Assembly: GCA_032209605.1 (NCBI GenBank)
Contig: JASFXZ010000029.1
Span: 2,903,001-2,967,000 of the forward strand
DNA length: 64,000 bases
Source of the DNA: Mactromeris polynyma
Lineage: Eukaryota > Mollusca > Bivalvia > Venerida > Mactridae
Direction of reading: 5' to 3'
In this document: in pieces, positions 1-10,331 of the stretch
How the letters are laid out: the number at the start of each line of letters is the position of its first letter
Numbering within the stretch: position 1 is the stretch's first letter
Notes under the pieces: generated by a model
What the model saw: the letters and a program-made list of their open reading frames with translations, nothing else
What the model was told of the DNA's origin: nothing
Database searches by the model: none
Position numbers and translations under genes: made by a program

Positions 1-152
1 ACATCGCAAACCGCGTGAATAGAGTGTTAATTAAGTCAATAATACGTATTATATAACATGTGTTATACCTATGTATATAGTGTTATACATATTGAGTTTA
101 TTTCATATACATGCAATAAGAGTGTCACGTTTACATATTATATTTTTTCAGA

Positions 153-188
153 ATGATGGAAATCGAATCTAGAATATCTCTGCAATCG
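153..188 (+). CDS. ELF3-like: Gene A coding exon 1 in window ([12 protein letters not shown])
   Basis: The acceptor TTTTTTCAG precedes position 152 and the donor GTATGT follows 188. It encodes [12 protein letters not shown], homologous to [12 protein letters not shown] in gene B. In gene B this exon joins in frame to an upstream coding exon. Here only one base lies between the acceptor and the ATG, so if an upstream coding exon exists it must end in a different phase. The ATG at 153 or 156 is the safest start. Confidence 0.8.
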
Positions 189-3100
189 GTATGTGGTTGT
201 TACATTTTGGGAGGTTGCTTATTTGCATATAATGCATAAAATCTTAAACTGAGGACAGAATAACTTGTGACAGTTTTGTTCAAAGCCAAGTGTGCACGTT
301 GTGTCTTCTGCAATTATTGGAATTTTCTTTCGTATTGACAACCGTAAAGACCTAAAGTTCCCGCCAGAAATAAAGAGCTATTGGTTTCAGCTTCAATATT
401 AAATCAGTTTACACTGCGGGATAAATAATGCCATAAACATGAGTTATTAGTTAAAGCTAAATTGTTCATAATGAATGTTTTAAGTGGCTAAGTGTTTTAA
501 AATTACATCGATTTATATTTATTTTTGCAGCTCCCAGATTCTGAAGTTTTCTCCCCGTGTTCAATTGAACATCAAGACGTATTCATGTATGAAGATGATA
601 AACAGGGGCCACACTGTGGACGGGAAGGAAGGGACAGTCCTACATTCCTCGATATCTCACACAGCATGAAGCCCTCATTCACACCCATCAAAACAGGTTA
701 GTAATGTTTGCATTTGAGTGTCTATAGAACGTGTATACATCGCAACTTATCCAATGCAGCCCCCTTTGGAAGACACATATTTTAGGGGCTGTTGCTCTGG
801 TAGGGGTCGCCTTGGAGATGTTGCAATGTTATTCAAAAATGTTTTATTCAATGTTCATTGTTTATTTAATGCTATGAAACTAAAGATTTTAGCTAAATAT
901 ACAAGAGTTAAAAGTTCGACAACTTGATTAGGTGATGTGTTTGTTTCGATTGTTTGTTACTACAAAAGATACATGTGTTAAGATACTAAGACATAAGATT
1001 GATTTGAGAAAATGATTTGTAATTTCATAATGTTCAATGTTAGCGAAACATGTTTGGGGTTTTAATCACAATGTCAATACAAGAGTTATTGCCCTTTTCA
1101 GAACCCGACCAAGATACCTTAATGAGTTGGACACAGAAACACCCTGAGCATTGGTCCCAAAACGAGATTCTAGACTGGATCTATTTTGTGGCGAGTACAA
1201 TCGATGTGGACCCGACTACAATTCGGGGTGAAGGGTTCCAAAATATTTCTGGTCCAGAATTGTGCCGTATGTCTCAAGAAGACTTTCAAAAACGGGACCC
1301 AGTCAATGGAAAATGTTTCTACGATATGTTCAGATCATTGCACAAAGATGGTAAGCATGTGTTGCGTTTTATGTTGTGTGTATGTTAAAGTCCATCTTAC
1401 AAAAAAAGTTTGATAATTATGGAAACATACATTTTTAATGTTGTAATTTATTAATATTAAGTAATCTTTAGTGAAATGTAACATACACTAAAACATGTTG
1501 TGGAATCTTCAAACTTTATTTTGATGTTTTTTTTGTTATTTTTTCAGCTTTTTTCATTGAACCCGAATGTGACTACAATTATGTTTACCAACAATCTGAG
1601 ATGAAACAAGAACCAAAGCTCAACAACTGTCCCTACTCGTCCAATCAAAACAGTAAGTTGATTACCACGTGATTTACCCATATAGCATGTTACTTAACAC
1701 CGCACTCATATTCACTCGGACCTCGTTTATTCGACACATCGGGTCCGAACAAATATTTAGAAAAATGCATGGTTACGAATTACCCTTGTCCATTAAGGTG
1801 ACTAAGACGATACATCGGGATCTGATATTTTTTCGGATGATACCAAGTATTCGGATAGAAGGTAGTCGAATAAACGAGGTTCAACTGTACATGACATCTC
1901 ACATTGAAGTTTTTTTGCTATGTATATCTAACTGCTTGGACAAATATTTGATATTTTTATTTGAATGAAGTCGCACATAATTTAAAGTTCAGTAAAGTTC
2001 CGCCTTACGACCGTCCGCATAATTGAATGAAGTTGCACAAAATTTGAAGTACATGTACCATATTTCGACCATGTTGGTCCTTATACGAAAAACTGCTTTG
2101 TTCTTGTGTTCACTTTCTTAATGAGTTCACATATTATAGATTTAAGTTCATTCGTGATAATAATTACCTCTAAAGATTATTTATTAAAAAAAAAAAAATC
2201 GAATTTCGATTTAATGTTAAAGACTTCAGACCTCGATTGGAGATGTCATGTGACTGTTTGTAAAATAGTTATGTTTGCACATATATAACCAATAGTAGAT
2301 CTATAATCTAGTTCATACAGAGACACACTTTGAGTCTATTATTATGTAAAGTATTTGTTGTTGTTTTTTTTCAATTTTAAGTACAAAACTAACTGACTGA
2401 GCATTAAAATCAGATTTTGGCTTTCATATTTCCAGTTTTTGTATGCAAAATTATTACAAATTAATGTTCAACTACTGTGAATATAAATAGTAACACGATA
2501 ATACTTATATTTGGGCCGGGTTACGTTGAATGACGTTACCATAGAGACCGTCTGCGCCGTATTTTTTTTATTGGGACTGTCATGTTTAAAACACCAAAAC
2601 ACAATATCCTGACTGACATGAAGTTAAATTTTCAGTACATTCGAGATTTTTATTAAGATATGACAGCAAGAACTTTTGTAACATCCTCTTAGTAGTTTTG
2701 TTTCGTTTGTCAGTATTTGTGGTGTGATAAAAACTTTTGGAACAGCCATCTGTAATGTTGATGTCCAATAAGTTGGCAACATCTTGTTGTTGTGTGACAT
2801 GTTCATTATTTTCACACTATTTCTTCTCTTATAACTCGTGTATATATTCAAATCTTGTTGCAACGAAATACTTTTTATCTTGTACTACAGTAAAACCTCA
2901 CTTAAAGACCACCTCAATATTAAGACCATCTCAAAATTAATAACACATTTTCAAGTCAATGTTCACTGTTTTGTGCTCTTTAATTAACATCATAATTAAG
3001 ACTGCATCAATAAGAATACCAGTTTTCAAGGGTCCAAATGGTGGTCTTATTATTGAGGTTTTACTTTCATTTTATTGCCCTCACACAGGCGTACTCTAAA

Positions 3101-6100
3101 ACAGTATTGCGTTACCTCCGCAGCATTTCAATCATTTTACTCTCAACACTTCTGTCAATAATTTAGAGGTCAGCTTTGACCAAGGATTTCCTAATTTGCA
3201 TTTAAGGCTTAAGCATGTTTATTATATTTTGAGTTCAACTTGATATAAGTTATAACTAACAATGTTTCATATGATAATTAGATACAGTCGGACCTCGTTA
3301 TTCGAATTCATCGGATCCCAAATTTTATTTCGTATCATACATGGTTTCGAATAGCCCATTTCGGGACCTGATATTGATTTCGGATAATACCAAGTACTCG
3401 GATAGGAGGTTGTCGAATAAGCGAGGTCCGACTGTACGTTGCAACAAGATTTATGTTTATTCTGTGTAATATTGCTAGATATCACATATATTTGCATAGA
3501 AGTCCAGAGTGGTCACTTCATTTATACATACCCCCTCTTTTAACTATCTAACTATCTGTTATTTCTGCTAATCGTAACACGATACAGTATCACATAGTCA
3601 TAGTACATGTATATATACAGCTAGATATTCACATGTATAACTTAAACTATGGAAATATCATCTATAATTTAATACACATTGTATATAAAATATACCGCCA
3701 CAATTTGATAATATTTTTTTACATTTCCTACTAGTTTGCCTACTGGATGATCGATCCTTTTATTTTATTGAGTCTCAAATTTGATTGGACGATACGTACC
3801 ACGTGACTTTTTTCATTTTTGCTGTGTCTTTTATCTTTGTACTTGCCTACATAAATTTTGTGTAATATTTTCATTTACTATATGTTTGAAGTTAGTTCAT
3901 AATAAATCTGTTTCGGATAATGCTAGTACATGTTCTCTGCAACATTTTAGTCATGTACATTACGAAGAATGCATACTCTGCAACATTTTAGCCATACCTT
4001 ACGTATAATGCATACTTCCGTTCTTTTTCTGCCCAGAATTAACGAAAATCAAACAATTCCGCGCATGTTATGATATTACAGCCAATCGACGTTGATCTTT
4101 TACCCCGTTGCATTCTGGTATCGACTGATTTAAATTTAAATCAATGATACGCTTACGTCTTACTAGAATCAGGCGGATGACCAGCAATATCCGTTTATTT
4201 TGCAGGATTAGGAGGCGAAAATCTTCTTACCACTATCAAAGGTAGTGACTTGGAAGTATTGATAGGCTCAGACTGGTATGACATTGATCCAAGCGTTGAA
4301 ATTCCAGACGACATTGAGAAAATAGCCCAACAAATTTTCCCCACCCACTTTGACTTCGGAAGCTCCGGTAATTTGCCCTTGTTTTTTACTCCCCTGGACT
4401 TCTGTGCAAATAGTTTTAAATATGTAACATAAGTGTAGTTGTTGTTGTACTTGATTCTATTTTTATCTTTGGTGTAAGTGTTTTATATTATTTTAGATTA
4501 TTGTACATTTTCGTTTCTTGTTAGCAACCTCATTTTGTATTACCGTTGTAACTGTTGTTTGATCACATGATTGTACCACGTGACATCCGGTTTATGTTTT
4601 TTCTCAATTTTTATTTATATTGTTTTTAGATTCCGAGTCGCTTAGCGACGCCTCAGAAAATATGGATATTTACAACAAAATACACAGAAACGATTCGACA
4701 GGAAGTGACGTCATGTCTGATGAAGATTTTCCTAACCTACCTGTTGCCACTGCAGACAATGATCAAAGACCAATTAAAAAGAAATCTCCAACCAAACGGA
4801 AACATGGTGAACAACAAAAACCACAAAATCGAGGCAGAAAGCCAGGACAAAGTAAGGACCTCTTGTTGTCCCCTTAAATACAACACTTAAATTCCTCTGA
4901 CGTATACATCTGCTTTTCCTGTTCAATTGAATAAAACGAACGGATGCACTATGAGCATCAAATACACGAACATGTTTAGTTTACTTTTGGCCCAAAAAAA
5001 CTTATTTTTCGGATTTGTTCACGTGATAATTTTTATCCTTTTCAGTATCCAAGGGTAACCATCTCTGGGAATTCATCCGCGATTTGCTCAAAGATTCAAA
5101 ATACAACCCACATCTTTTGAGGTGGGAGGAGAAAGAAACAGGAGTGTTCCGATTCGTCCAGAGTGAGGCTGTTGCTCAAATGTGGGGTAGGAAGAAAAAC
5201 AACCTCGGAATGACGTATGAAAAACTCAGCCGAGCAATGAGGTGAGTTATCGTCTGCTTTCGGTGATTGTTGCAAACAAAAAGTGATTTACATATGTGTG
5301 ATATGGTTGGCTGTTCCTAAAATACTCGCGAAAGATCTTCATTACTGCTATGTTACATTAAATGTATTTTTTTCGGCAAAGTCATCAGTTTTCGCGACAT
5401 TACTTATTTTAAATCTAATGCATATCAAATGTGTTCTGCGTTTGTCAATAACACATGCGCGTGTTAATATTGAGTAAGAATGTTCATAAGAACACACCCA
5501 TTTCGTTGAAGTCTGTATAGTATGTCGCGAAAATACATGACATTTCGAAGCCAACTGTATCTGATCTTTTGATGCTATATTGTGTCGTGACTATCATAGT
5601 TTCATTGGTGCATGTGCAATTTTTGTGTTCAGTATATTTTGTGACAGTATGCATGGGCCAGGTTTCGCTACTTATAGCATGCAATGTTGATTACAAATGT
5701 ACATAGTAGATATAAGAAGTATAAGTTACGTCGGGGTTGCGACATTTAATAAAACAAGGCTTTAAAAGAGCTTATTGGTGGAAAGCTGTATTTTGTTATA
5801 CGTATACATGTATGCATATAGTTTGTGTTAAGATGTATTAGATCTCAATGTTTTGAAACCGATAACTTAAATGCCATCTTCATTTTACTAGGTTTTGTCG
5901 GACGGCTGGGTATTTTGCGGAAGTGCCAAAAACGGGCAAATTTCCAAAGAAATTATGTTTCCGTTTTGGTGCAAAAGCTTTCGGCTGGAAGGACTAAAAC
6001 ATTGGAAGCTTTAGGTTAATATTCAGCACAATAATAGATGTGTCGTCTGCTTATAGAATGTCTTCTGTTACTAACAATTTGTATCTGTGTAATCTGACCT

Positions 6101-7026
6101 TGGTGCTTGTCAAAGCGACATTTCAGTAATTTGTGTTATTCTTTATCGGGAATAAGTTCGTCTGCACTTTTTATTGACCCAAATTAATTTCGGTTTACTA
6201 TTGTTTACACCAAGGCCAGATCACTTGTAATTTAACCGTTCCTGATGTACTTATTTCTGTTTTCTGTATAGTCGTCTGCTTATTAGTATATTCTATTTCT
6301 CGTCTGCCTCCTTTTGCTTGTAACGCATGACGTAATTATGCTTCTCTACAGTTTTTTTCTCAGTCTAGTTTGTACGTATCAAAGCAAATACTTTTTATAT
6401 CATAGACAAATCTAATTTAGCTTTTTTTTTAAACTCTATATTAACCACTAGAGCTTTCATTTCAATAACTATTTTGTGTCAAAGTAACGTTTTACTGTGT
6501 ACAATTACAGTGCAATCATAACTTAAAAAGCTTTTAATCTTAGTTTTCGTTTTGACTTGTTAACCCTTTACAATCCTTTGTATACTCAACATCCTCCTGT
6601 TCACCTCTCCATGTATATTCTTTCCTTTGTGATAATTTGTATCGCCAACCTGCCTTTGTCAATTTTCCCTCTTGATAAATTCACACGCGTTTAGACATCA
6701 ATTCAATATTCATTGTTAAATAGTTTTAGAAAATAATTTATCTTTTGTCAAGTAGATTCTAATTTAAAAACAGAAACATTTTTTTAGTAAATTGATAAAA
6801 AAATATAGTACAAGATTTATTAATGGTGTTAGACTAACAGGTTATGGTGTTAGTTTGGTTCTTATTCAAACATGCAACATAGAATTAATGACAACAGGGA
6901 GCTCTGTATTTAACAAAAAGTGTGTTTCTGTTTTACAGATATTACTACAAGCGAGGTATCCTAGATCGAGTAGACGGCCGACGGCTTGTGTACAAGTTCG
7001 GGGTAAACTCTCATGGATGGAAGTAA
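153..7026 (+). CDS. ELF3-like: Gene A: ESE/ELF3-type ETS transcription factor (spliced, 5' end outside window)
   Basis: Sequence-specific nuclear transcription factor of the ETS family, ESE subgroup. Eight exons join in frame: 153-188, 531-696, 1102-1350, 1548-1652, 4206-4367, 4630-4851, 5046-5241 and 6939-7026, all with AG/GT borders, giving 407 residues from the ATG at 153. Domain order: acidic N-terminus with EVFSPC (about 16-21), PNT/SAM domain (about 69-150), acidic block containing WYDIDP, Lys/Arg-rich segment ending in AT-hook RGRKPG (307-312), and ETS domain from GNHLWEF (317) to the C-terminus. PNT plus AT-hook plus ETS is the ELF3 (ESE-1) layout; the human protein is of similar length (about 370). 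The true start may lie in an upstream exon outside the window, as in the paralog. An alternative 3' ETS exon at 5892-5997 gives a 413-residue form. Orthology to ELF3 rather than EHF/ELF5 rests on the AT-hook and is inferred. Confidence 0.95.
531..696 (+). CDS. ELF3-like: Gene A exon 2, acidic N-terminal region
   Basis: The acceptor TTTTTGCAG and donor GTTAGT bound it; it enters in phase 0 and leaves in phase 1. It encodes an acidic segment with EVFSPC near the start and PTFLDIS near the end. Both blocks are shared with gene B exon 19049-19238, while the linker between them differs in length. Confidence 0.9.
1102..1350 (+). CDS. ELF3-like: Gene A exon 3, PNT (pointed/SAM) domain
   Basis: One 249-base exon carries the whole PNT domain: [20 protein letters not shown], the GEGF loop and the terminal FYDMFRSLH helix. 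PNT domains in ETS factors mediate protein contacts. The same-size exon in gene B (20324-20572) is nearly identical in protein, the most conserved constitutive exon by eye. Confidence 0.95.
1548..1652 (+). CDS. ELF3-like: Gene A exon 4, linker with acidic/aromatic block
   Basis: The acceptor TTTTTTCAG and donor GTAAGT bound it, phase 1 to phase 1. It encodes AFFIEP, a Tyr-rich YNYVYQQ stretch and MKQEPK. The MKQEP core resembles a sumoylation-type motif (psi-K-x-E), although this is a short pattern. Matches gene B exon 21771-21878. Confidence 0.88.
1714..1887. mobile_element. Palindromic MITE, CAGTCGGACCTCG family (intron 4 of gene A)
   Basis: Starts CACTCGGACCTCGTTTATTC and ends AATAAACGAGGTTCAACTG, followed by TA. 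Inverted ends, no coding capacity. Other copies lie at 3285, 9744, 29825, 32075, 38413 and 44825. Confidence 0.8.
2888..3066. mobile_element. Palindromic MITE, CAGTAAAACCTCA family (intron 4 of gene A)
   Basis: Preceded by TA. It begins CAGTAAAACCTCACTTAAAG and closes with TATTGAGGTTTTACTTT, so the two halves are inverted copies (AAGACCACCTCAA against TTGAGGTGGTCTT type). About 180 bp. At least twelve relatives occur in this window. Confidence 0.85.
3285..3434. mobile_element. MITE, CAGTCGGACCTCG family
   Basis: Flanked by TA on both sides (GATA/CAGTCGGACCTCG and CGAGGTCCGACTG/TA). About 150 bp, slightly deleted internally. Confidence 0.85.
4206..4367 (+). CDS. ELF3-like: Gene A exon 5, conserved acidic block
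   Basis: Bounded by TTTTGCAG and GTAATT. It encodes [16 protein letters not shown] followed by WYDIDP and [10 protein letters not shown], an acidic hydrophobic segment likely to act in transactivation (inferred). Closely matched by gene B exon 22525-22689. It lies 2.5 kb downstream of exon 4, and that intron holds two MITEs. Confidence 0.9.
4630..4851 (+). CDS. ELF3-like: Gene A exon 6, Ser/acidic region and AT-hook
   Basis: Bounded by TTTTTAG and GTAAGG. An acidic Ser-rich part ([12 protein letters not shown]) is followed by a basic stretch (KKKSPTKRK) and the AT-hook core RGRKPG, a minor-groove binding motif also present in vertebrate ELF3. The basic stretch is a plausible nuclear localisation signal. 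Confidence 0.92.
5046..5241 (+). CDS. ELF3-like: Gene A exon 7, constitutive first half of ETS domain
   Basis: Encodes ETS alpha1 to the start of recognition helix alpha3: [25 protein letters not shown], and [10 protein letters not shown] followed by the first two bases of the second invariant Arg. Donor GTGAGT is strong, phase 2. Both downstream exons, 5892-5997 and 6939-7026, complete the Arg codon and continue an ETS-like reading frame, so this exon is the branch point of the splice choice. Confidence 0.95.
5892..5997 (+). CDS. ELF3-like: Gene A alternative 3' ETS exon (atypical recognition helix and wing)
   Basis: After acceptor TTTTACTAG, the G at 5892 completes the Arg codon of exon 7. 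The frame then reads [34 protein letters not shown] and stop. This aligns with the canonical [28 protein letters not shown]: the closing beta strand (LCFRFG versus LVYKFG) and the GWK end are kept. The Tyr-Tyr-Tyr-Lys DNA-contact stretch becomes Phe-Cys-Arg-Thr and the wing is five residues longer. Gene B carries the same exon at about 95% nucleotide identity, and four of five differences are silent in this frame. Another frame is also open (GFVGRLGIL...), but there most changes alter residues. It may be a terminal exon or a cassette with a weak donor (TTTAG/GTTAAT) near 6014. Confidence 0.85.
6939..7026 (+). CDS. ELF3-like: Gene A canonical last exon, second half of ETS domain
   Basis: After acceptor TGTTTTACAG the exon completes Arg and encodes [28 protein letters not shown], then TAA at 7024-7026. 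This is the standard ESE-type ending of alpha3, wing and beta4, close to vertebrate EHF/ELF3. The protein stops directly after GWK, as is usual for ESE factors. Confidence 0.95.
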
Positions 7027-7366
7027 CTCGATCTTGTATCACATTACTGAAGATCTCAGTCTGACCATGACGACTTCTAAAGTCGATGGATCGTGACATT
7101 CTTACCACGTGACATTCTTACCACGAGATATTATCACGTGACAAACTCCTAATACCTAGAACTGTTTGTCACATACCAAATTGTATCTATCAAGCTCATT
7201 AAAACGCGGAAGGTGCCAAGTGTAGGGTGCATTCGAATCCATTTTTCAGCGCCGTGAACATTACCGGAAATGACTGTACGTGAAATGTGTCACGTGACCG
7301 GAAATGAAACATTCTGCGTCTGCTCACCAGTGGTTGGAGCTTTCTGATCAATATCTGGTCAGTAAA

Positions 7367-7401
7367 ACCAAAGACCTAAATATGGTATTTAGGTCTTTGG
7401 T
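7367..7401 (+). other. Perfect 16-bp hairpin in gene A 3' UTR
   Basis: ACCAAAGACCTAAATA (7367-7382) is followed by TGG and its exact reverse complement (7386-7401). Flanking CAGT/ACTG extends it with mismatches. No equivalent was seen in gene B. Confidence 0.7.
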
Positions 7402-8270
7402 AAAACTGTGAAATTATGTGCGTTCGTAGAGTTATAATTTCAACAGCAGTTTTGGAATCGTATTTTATTTAGTAGATCTCTATCATATAAACGATTACAT
7501 TCCTTAGTCGATATAATATAGACGCTTACAATTAAATGTTGAACATTTAAGCTTTACTTACAACACTATATACAATTATATATAGCATTGCTTATGTCAG
7601 TTTAAGACAATTTGCATTCCACTCAGTGAACGTCAGCATTCCGAACAACCACGCCCATAAAGGCGTGTCTTCTCCAAGTGTGCTCAAACATGAATTCCCT
7701 CTGAAATTATATCCATGATCGAGTTCGCACAATTGCCATTCCTTAATTTATGCCATATATATAGACTATTGTTACAATAACAATGTAAAATTCTTAAAGG
7801 ATTCTCATCTGTATTTATAAGTTTTTAAATTGAATATTGAAAGTGTTCAATTAGACTAAATGTATAGCCTTATGCACGTTTTTTTCAAAATCCATAGAAA
7901 TCATTTTAACATAAATAATATAAAAAACTTATGTATATTTTATTCCATCTTGTTGTTAAAGTTAACGTTGGCTATTGTCACTACTGTAATGTACATTCGA
8001 GTGAGAATATGTAATTAACGCTTGCATGTTAAATATGCTTTTAAAATGACCCTTTATATATGTCCATGCCATATAAACATTGATAACGTACCTAGTATTA
8101 TTACGTCATTGTCCTCATACAGGCCTTACAGGGGTTGTGCAATATTTGTTAGAAAAATGTCATTATTAATTTTGTATGTTACATAACAAAATCTGGCGAT
8201 ATGTTCCCTGCCTTAACGTTGTCATGTAATCATTGTAAATGTTTATATTTTTGTACGTGAATTTGTGAAA

Positions 8271-8276
8271 AATAAA
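8271..8276 (+). terminator. Poly(A) signal, gene A
   Basis: Canonical AATAAA, in a block homologous to the gene B signal at 26950-26955. Confidence 0.75.
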
Positions 8277-8427
8277 ATGTTAAATTCAATTCATCTTTTG
8301 TTGTTATACGAAACAAACTTAACCAACATAAACGGATTCCTTCGAAACCTGCACTGTGTGCATTTTGGATTTGTTTGTCGAACCAACTTCCGGTTCAAAG
8401 ACCCGAAAATGTAGGGCCCAAAAATAT

Positions 8428-8635
8428 TACACTCAAATCTCATATAACACTCAAATCTCATATTACACTCAAATCTCATATTACACTCAAATCTCATATT
8501 ACACTCAAATCTCATATTACACTCAAATATCATATTACACTCAAATCTCATATTACACTCAAATCTCATATTACACTCAAATCTCATATTACACTCAAAT
8601 CTCATATTACTCCCACATCTCACATTACACATAAA
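8428..8635. repeat. Minisatellite, 18-bp unit
   Basis: About ten near-identical copies of ACACTCAAATCTCATATT, with a degenerate last copy (CCCACATCTCACATT). It lies about 150 bp beyond the gene A poly(A) site. The ORFs on both strands here are periodicity artefacts. Confidence 0.95.
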
Positions 8636-8837
8636 TCCCTAAGAAAATGGGTCACAAAGATTATTCAGCACTCCTTTGACGTAATTATACATATCCAAAC
8701 TTGGTATGAGTCACTATTTGACTAATATGATTAGATTTTTTTTTATTTGAGAGCTGAGGGCTGAATGTAAGTATTCGTTATGATCCCGGGCCCGGATTTG
8801 CAAACGGTTAGGGTGACCTTTAAGAGTACAGTCATAA

Positions 8838-9086
8838 CAGTAAAACCTCAATAATAAGACCACCCTTAGAACCCTTGAAAACTTGTCTTAATATTGTGGT
8901 GGTCGTAATATTGAGATAAAATAAAGAGCAAAATAGTGAAATGGACATGAATATTGTGTTCTTAATTTTGATGTGGCCTTAATATTGAGGTTGAATAAAG
9001 AGCAAAACAGTGAAAATGGACATTAAAATTGTGTTTTTAATTTTGATGTGGTTTTAATATTGAGGTGGTTGTTAAGTGAGGTTTCA
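8838..9086. mobile_element. MITE, CAGTAAAACCTCA family, with internal duplication
   Basis: Begins CAGTAAAACCTCAATAATAA and ends AAGTGAGGTTTCA. An internal segment (TATTGAGGTTGAATAAAGAG region) appears twice, making it longer than the usual 180 bp. Confidence 0.75.
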
Positions 9087-9170
9087 CATCAAAGTTAAGA
9101 GATGTAAGCTGCGGCTTAATCATTAACATTATAAGACTGGAACTCAGACTTAGACTTTACAACGTTAAAT

Positions 9171-9393
9171 GAGCGCTGCTATGGGACTTCAAACTGTAAG
9201 TGACGTCATTGCAAGGCAACGCACCATGTGATGTCACTATTTGCAAGCAGGAGACAATATTTACTCCATATGCTCACTTCATTTTCATATTGCCATATGG
9301 AACATATATTGCTTACTGTCAGTACATGGTGACGTCACATGTGACGTTGTCTGGAAATGACGTCACTTAAAGAAGAAGTTGGAAATCTCAAAT
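9171..9393 (+). mobile_element. Foldback element with TGACGTCA ends, copy 1
   Basis: Begins GAGCGCTGCT and contains AAGTGACGTCATT near the left and AATGACGTCACTT near the right, in inverted orientation. A second, inverted copy lies at 28885-29120. TGACGTCA is a perfect CRE (CREB/ATF site); it occurs here at 9201, 9330 and 9358. Confidence 0.8.
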
Positions 9394-9743
9394 GTTCTGT
9401 TTGCTCCTTAGTTGTTGTACCAAAATATATTTTATTAAAATTTGGTGTTAGGAGGGTAGCAACATTTATTCAGACATTTGTTTTGATATAAGGGAAACAA
9501 GATGATGGTCAATATATGTTTAGCAAATTAAAGTCTCTGTATGAGAATAATGACCCCAGACATATCAGCAAGGATGTAGCAAGACTGTATGGTATTCAAT
9601 GCGAATACAAAGATTTCAATTTCACGAATTCAATATTTCCTTGAAGAGAAATAAAAAAGAGCGAGTTTCACCACCGGTCAATCGAACAATATAGTACGTT
9701 ACATGAGTAATTGAAGAGTGAACATGGTGGAATGAGACAACTA

Positions 9744-9918
9744 CAGTCGGACCTCGTTTATTCGACAACCTTTTATCCGAAAACATGGTATAAACCGAAA
9801 TAAATATCAGGGCCCGAAGTTTATTTGGCACGTTGAATTGAAATGGGTTATTCGAAACCATGTACTATTCGAAATAAAAACTTTGGACCCGATGAATTCG
9901 AATAACCGAGGTATGCTG
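9744..9918. mobile_element. MITE, CAGTCGGACCTCG family
   Basis: TA/CAGTCGGACCTCGTTTATTC at the left, AATAACCGAGGTATGCTG/TA at the right. Confidence 0.85.
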
Positions 9919-10331
9919 TAGTTAAGCGACATAGCATATCATTACACTATGCCTTAGTTATTGAACATTTAATACATATTTTAATAATGTTGGCTCATAT
10001 TTAAATTTTAGAAACCTTGAACACCCAAAGTTTTGTTCTGACTTATATGAAATGAAATGTATTTAATTCTGCTTGTAGATAACGCGTTATCGCTAGGGAA
10101 ACAACAAATGTAGTCATTACTGAACAATATATATAGTCATTACTGATACACTTACTCGACACACAACAATTGTGTTATCTCCAAAGTAAATTACTGTTCA
10201 ATGGACATCCCACTACTTGAAGTGTATAATGGGTGTCAACCAGGATATTGTGACTTTTAGACTCGCCAAGGGTACACTCATACGGCCTTTGAAGACACAA
10301 GTGAGAACTCCTCTCAGCAATGTCATGAGTA

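Larger units (their letters stand above)
7027..8295 (+). other. Gene A 3' untranslated region
   Basis: Runs from the TAA at 7026 to a poly(A) signal AATAAA at 8271-8276. The last 150 bases are homologous to those of gene B around 26810-26970 (for example GTGCAATATTTGTTA and the TTTATATTTTTGTAC block), which supports a shared transcript end. It contains CACGTG boxes at 7106, 7135 and 7291 and a hairpin at 7367-7401. Confidence 0.75.

Noticed and set aside
5825..6019. 64-residue ORF overlapping the alternative exon in another frame (GFVGRLGIL...)
   Set aside because: Nearly all A/B differences change residues in this frame but are silent in the ETS frame, and the ETS frame matches beta4 and GWK of the canonical exon.
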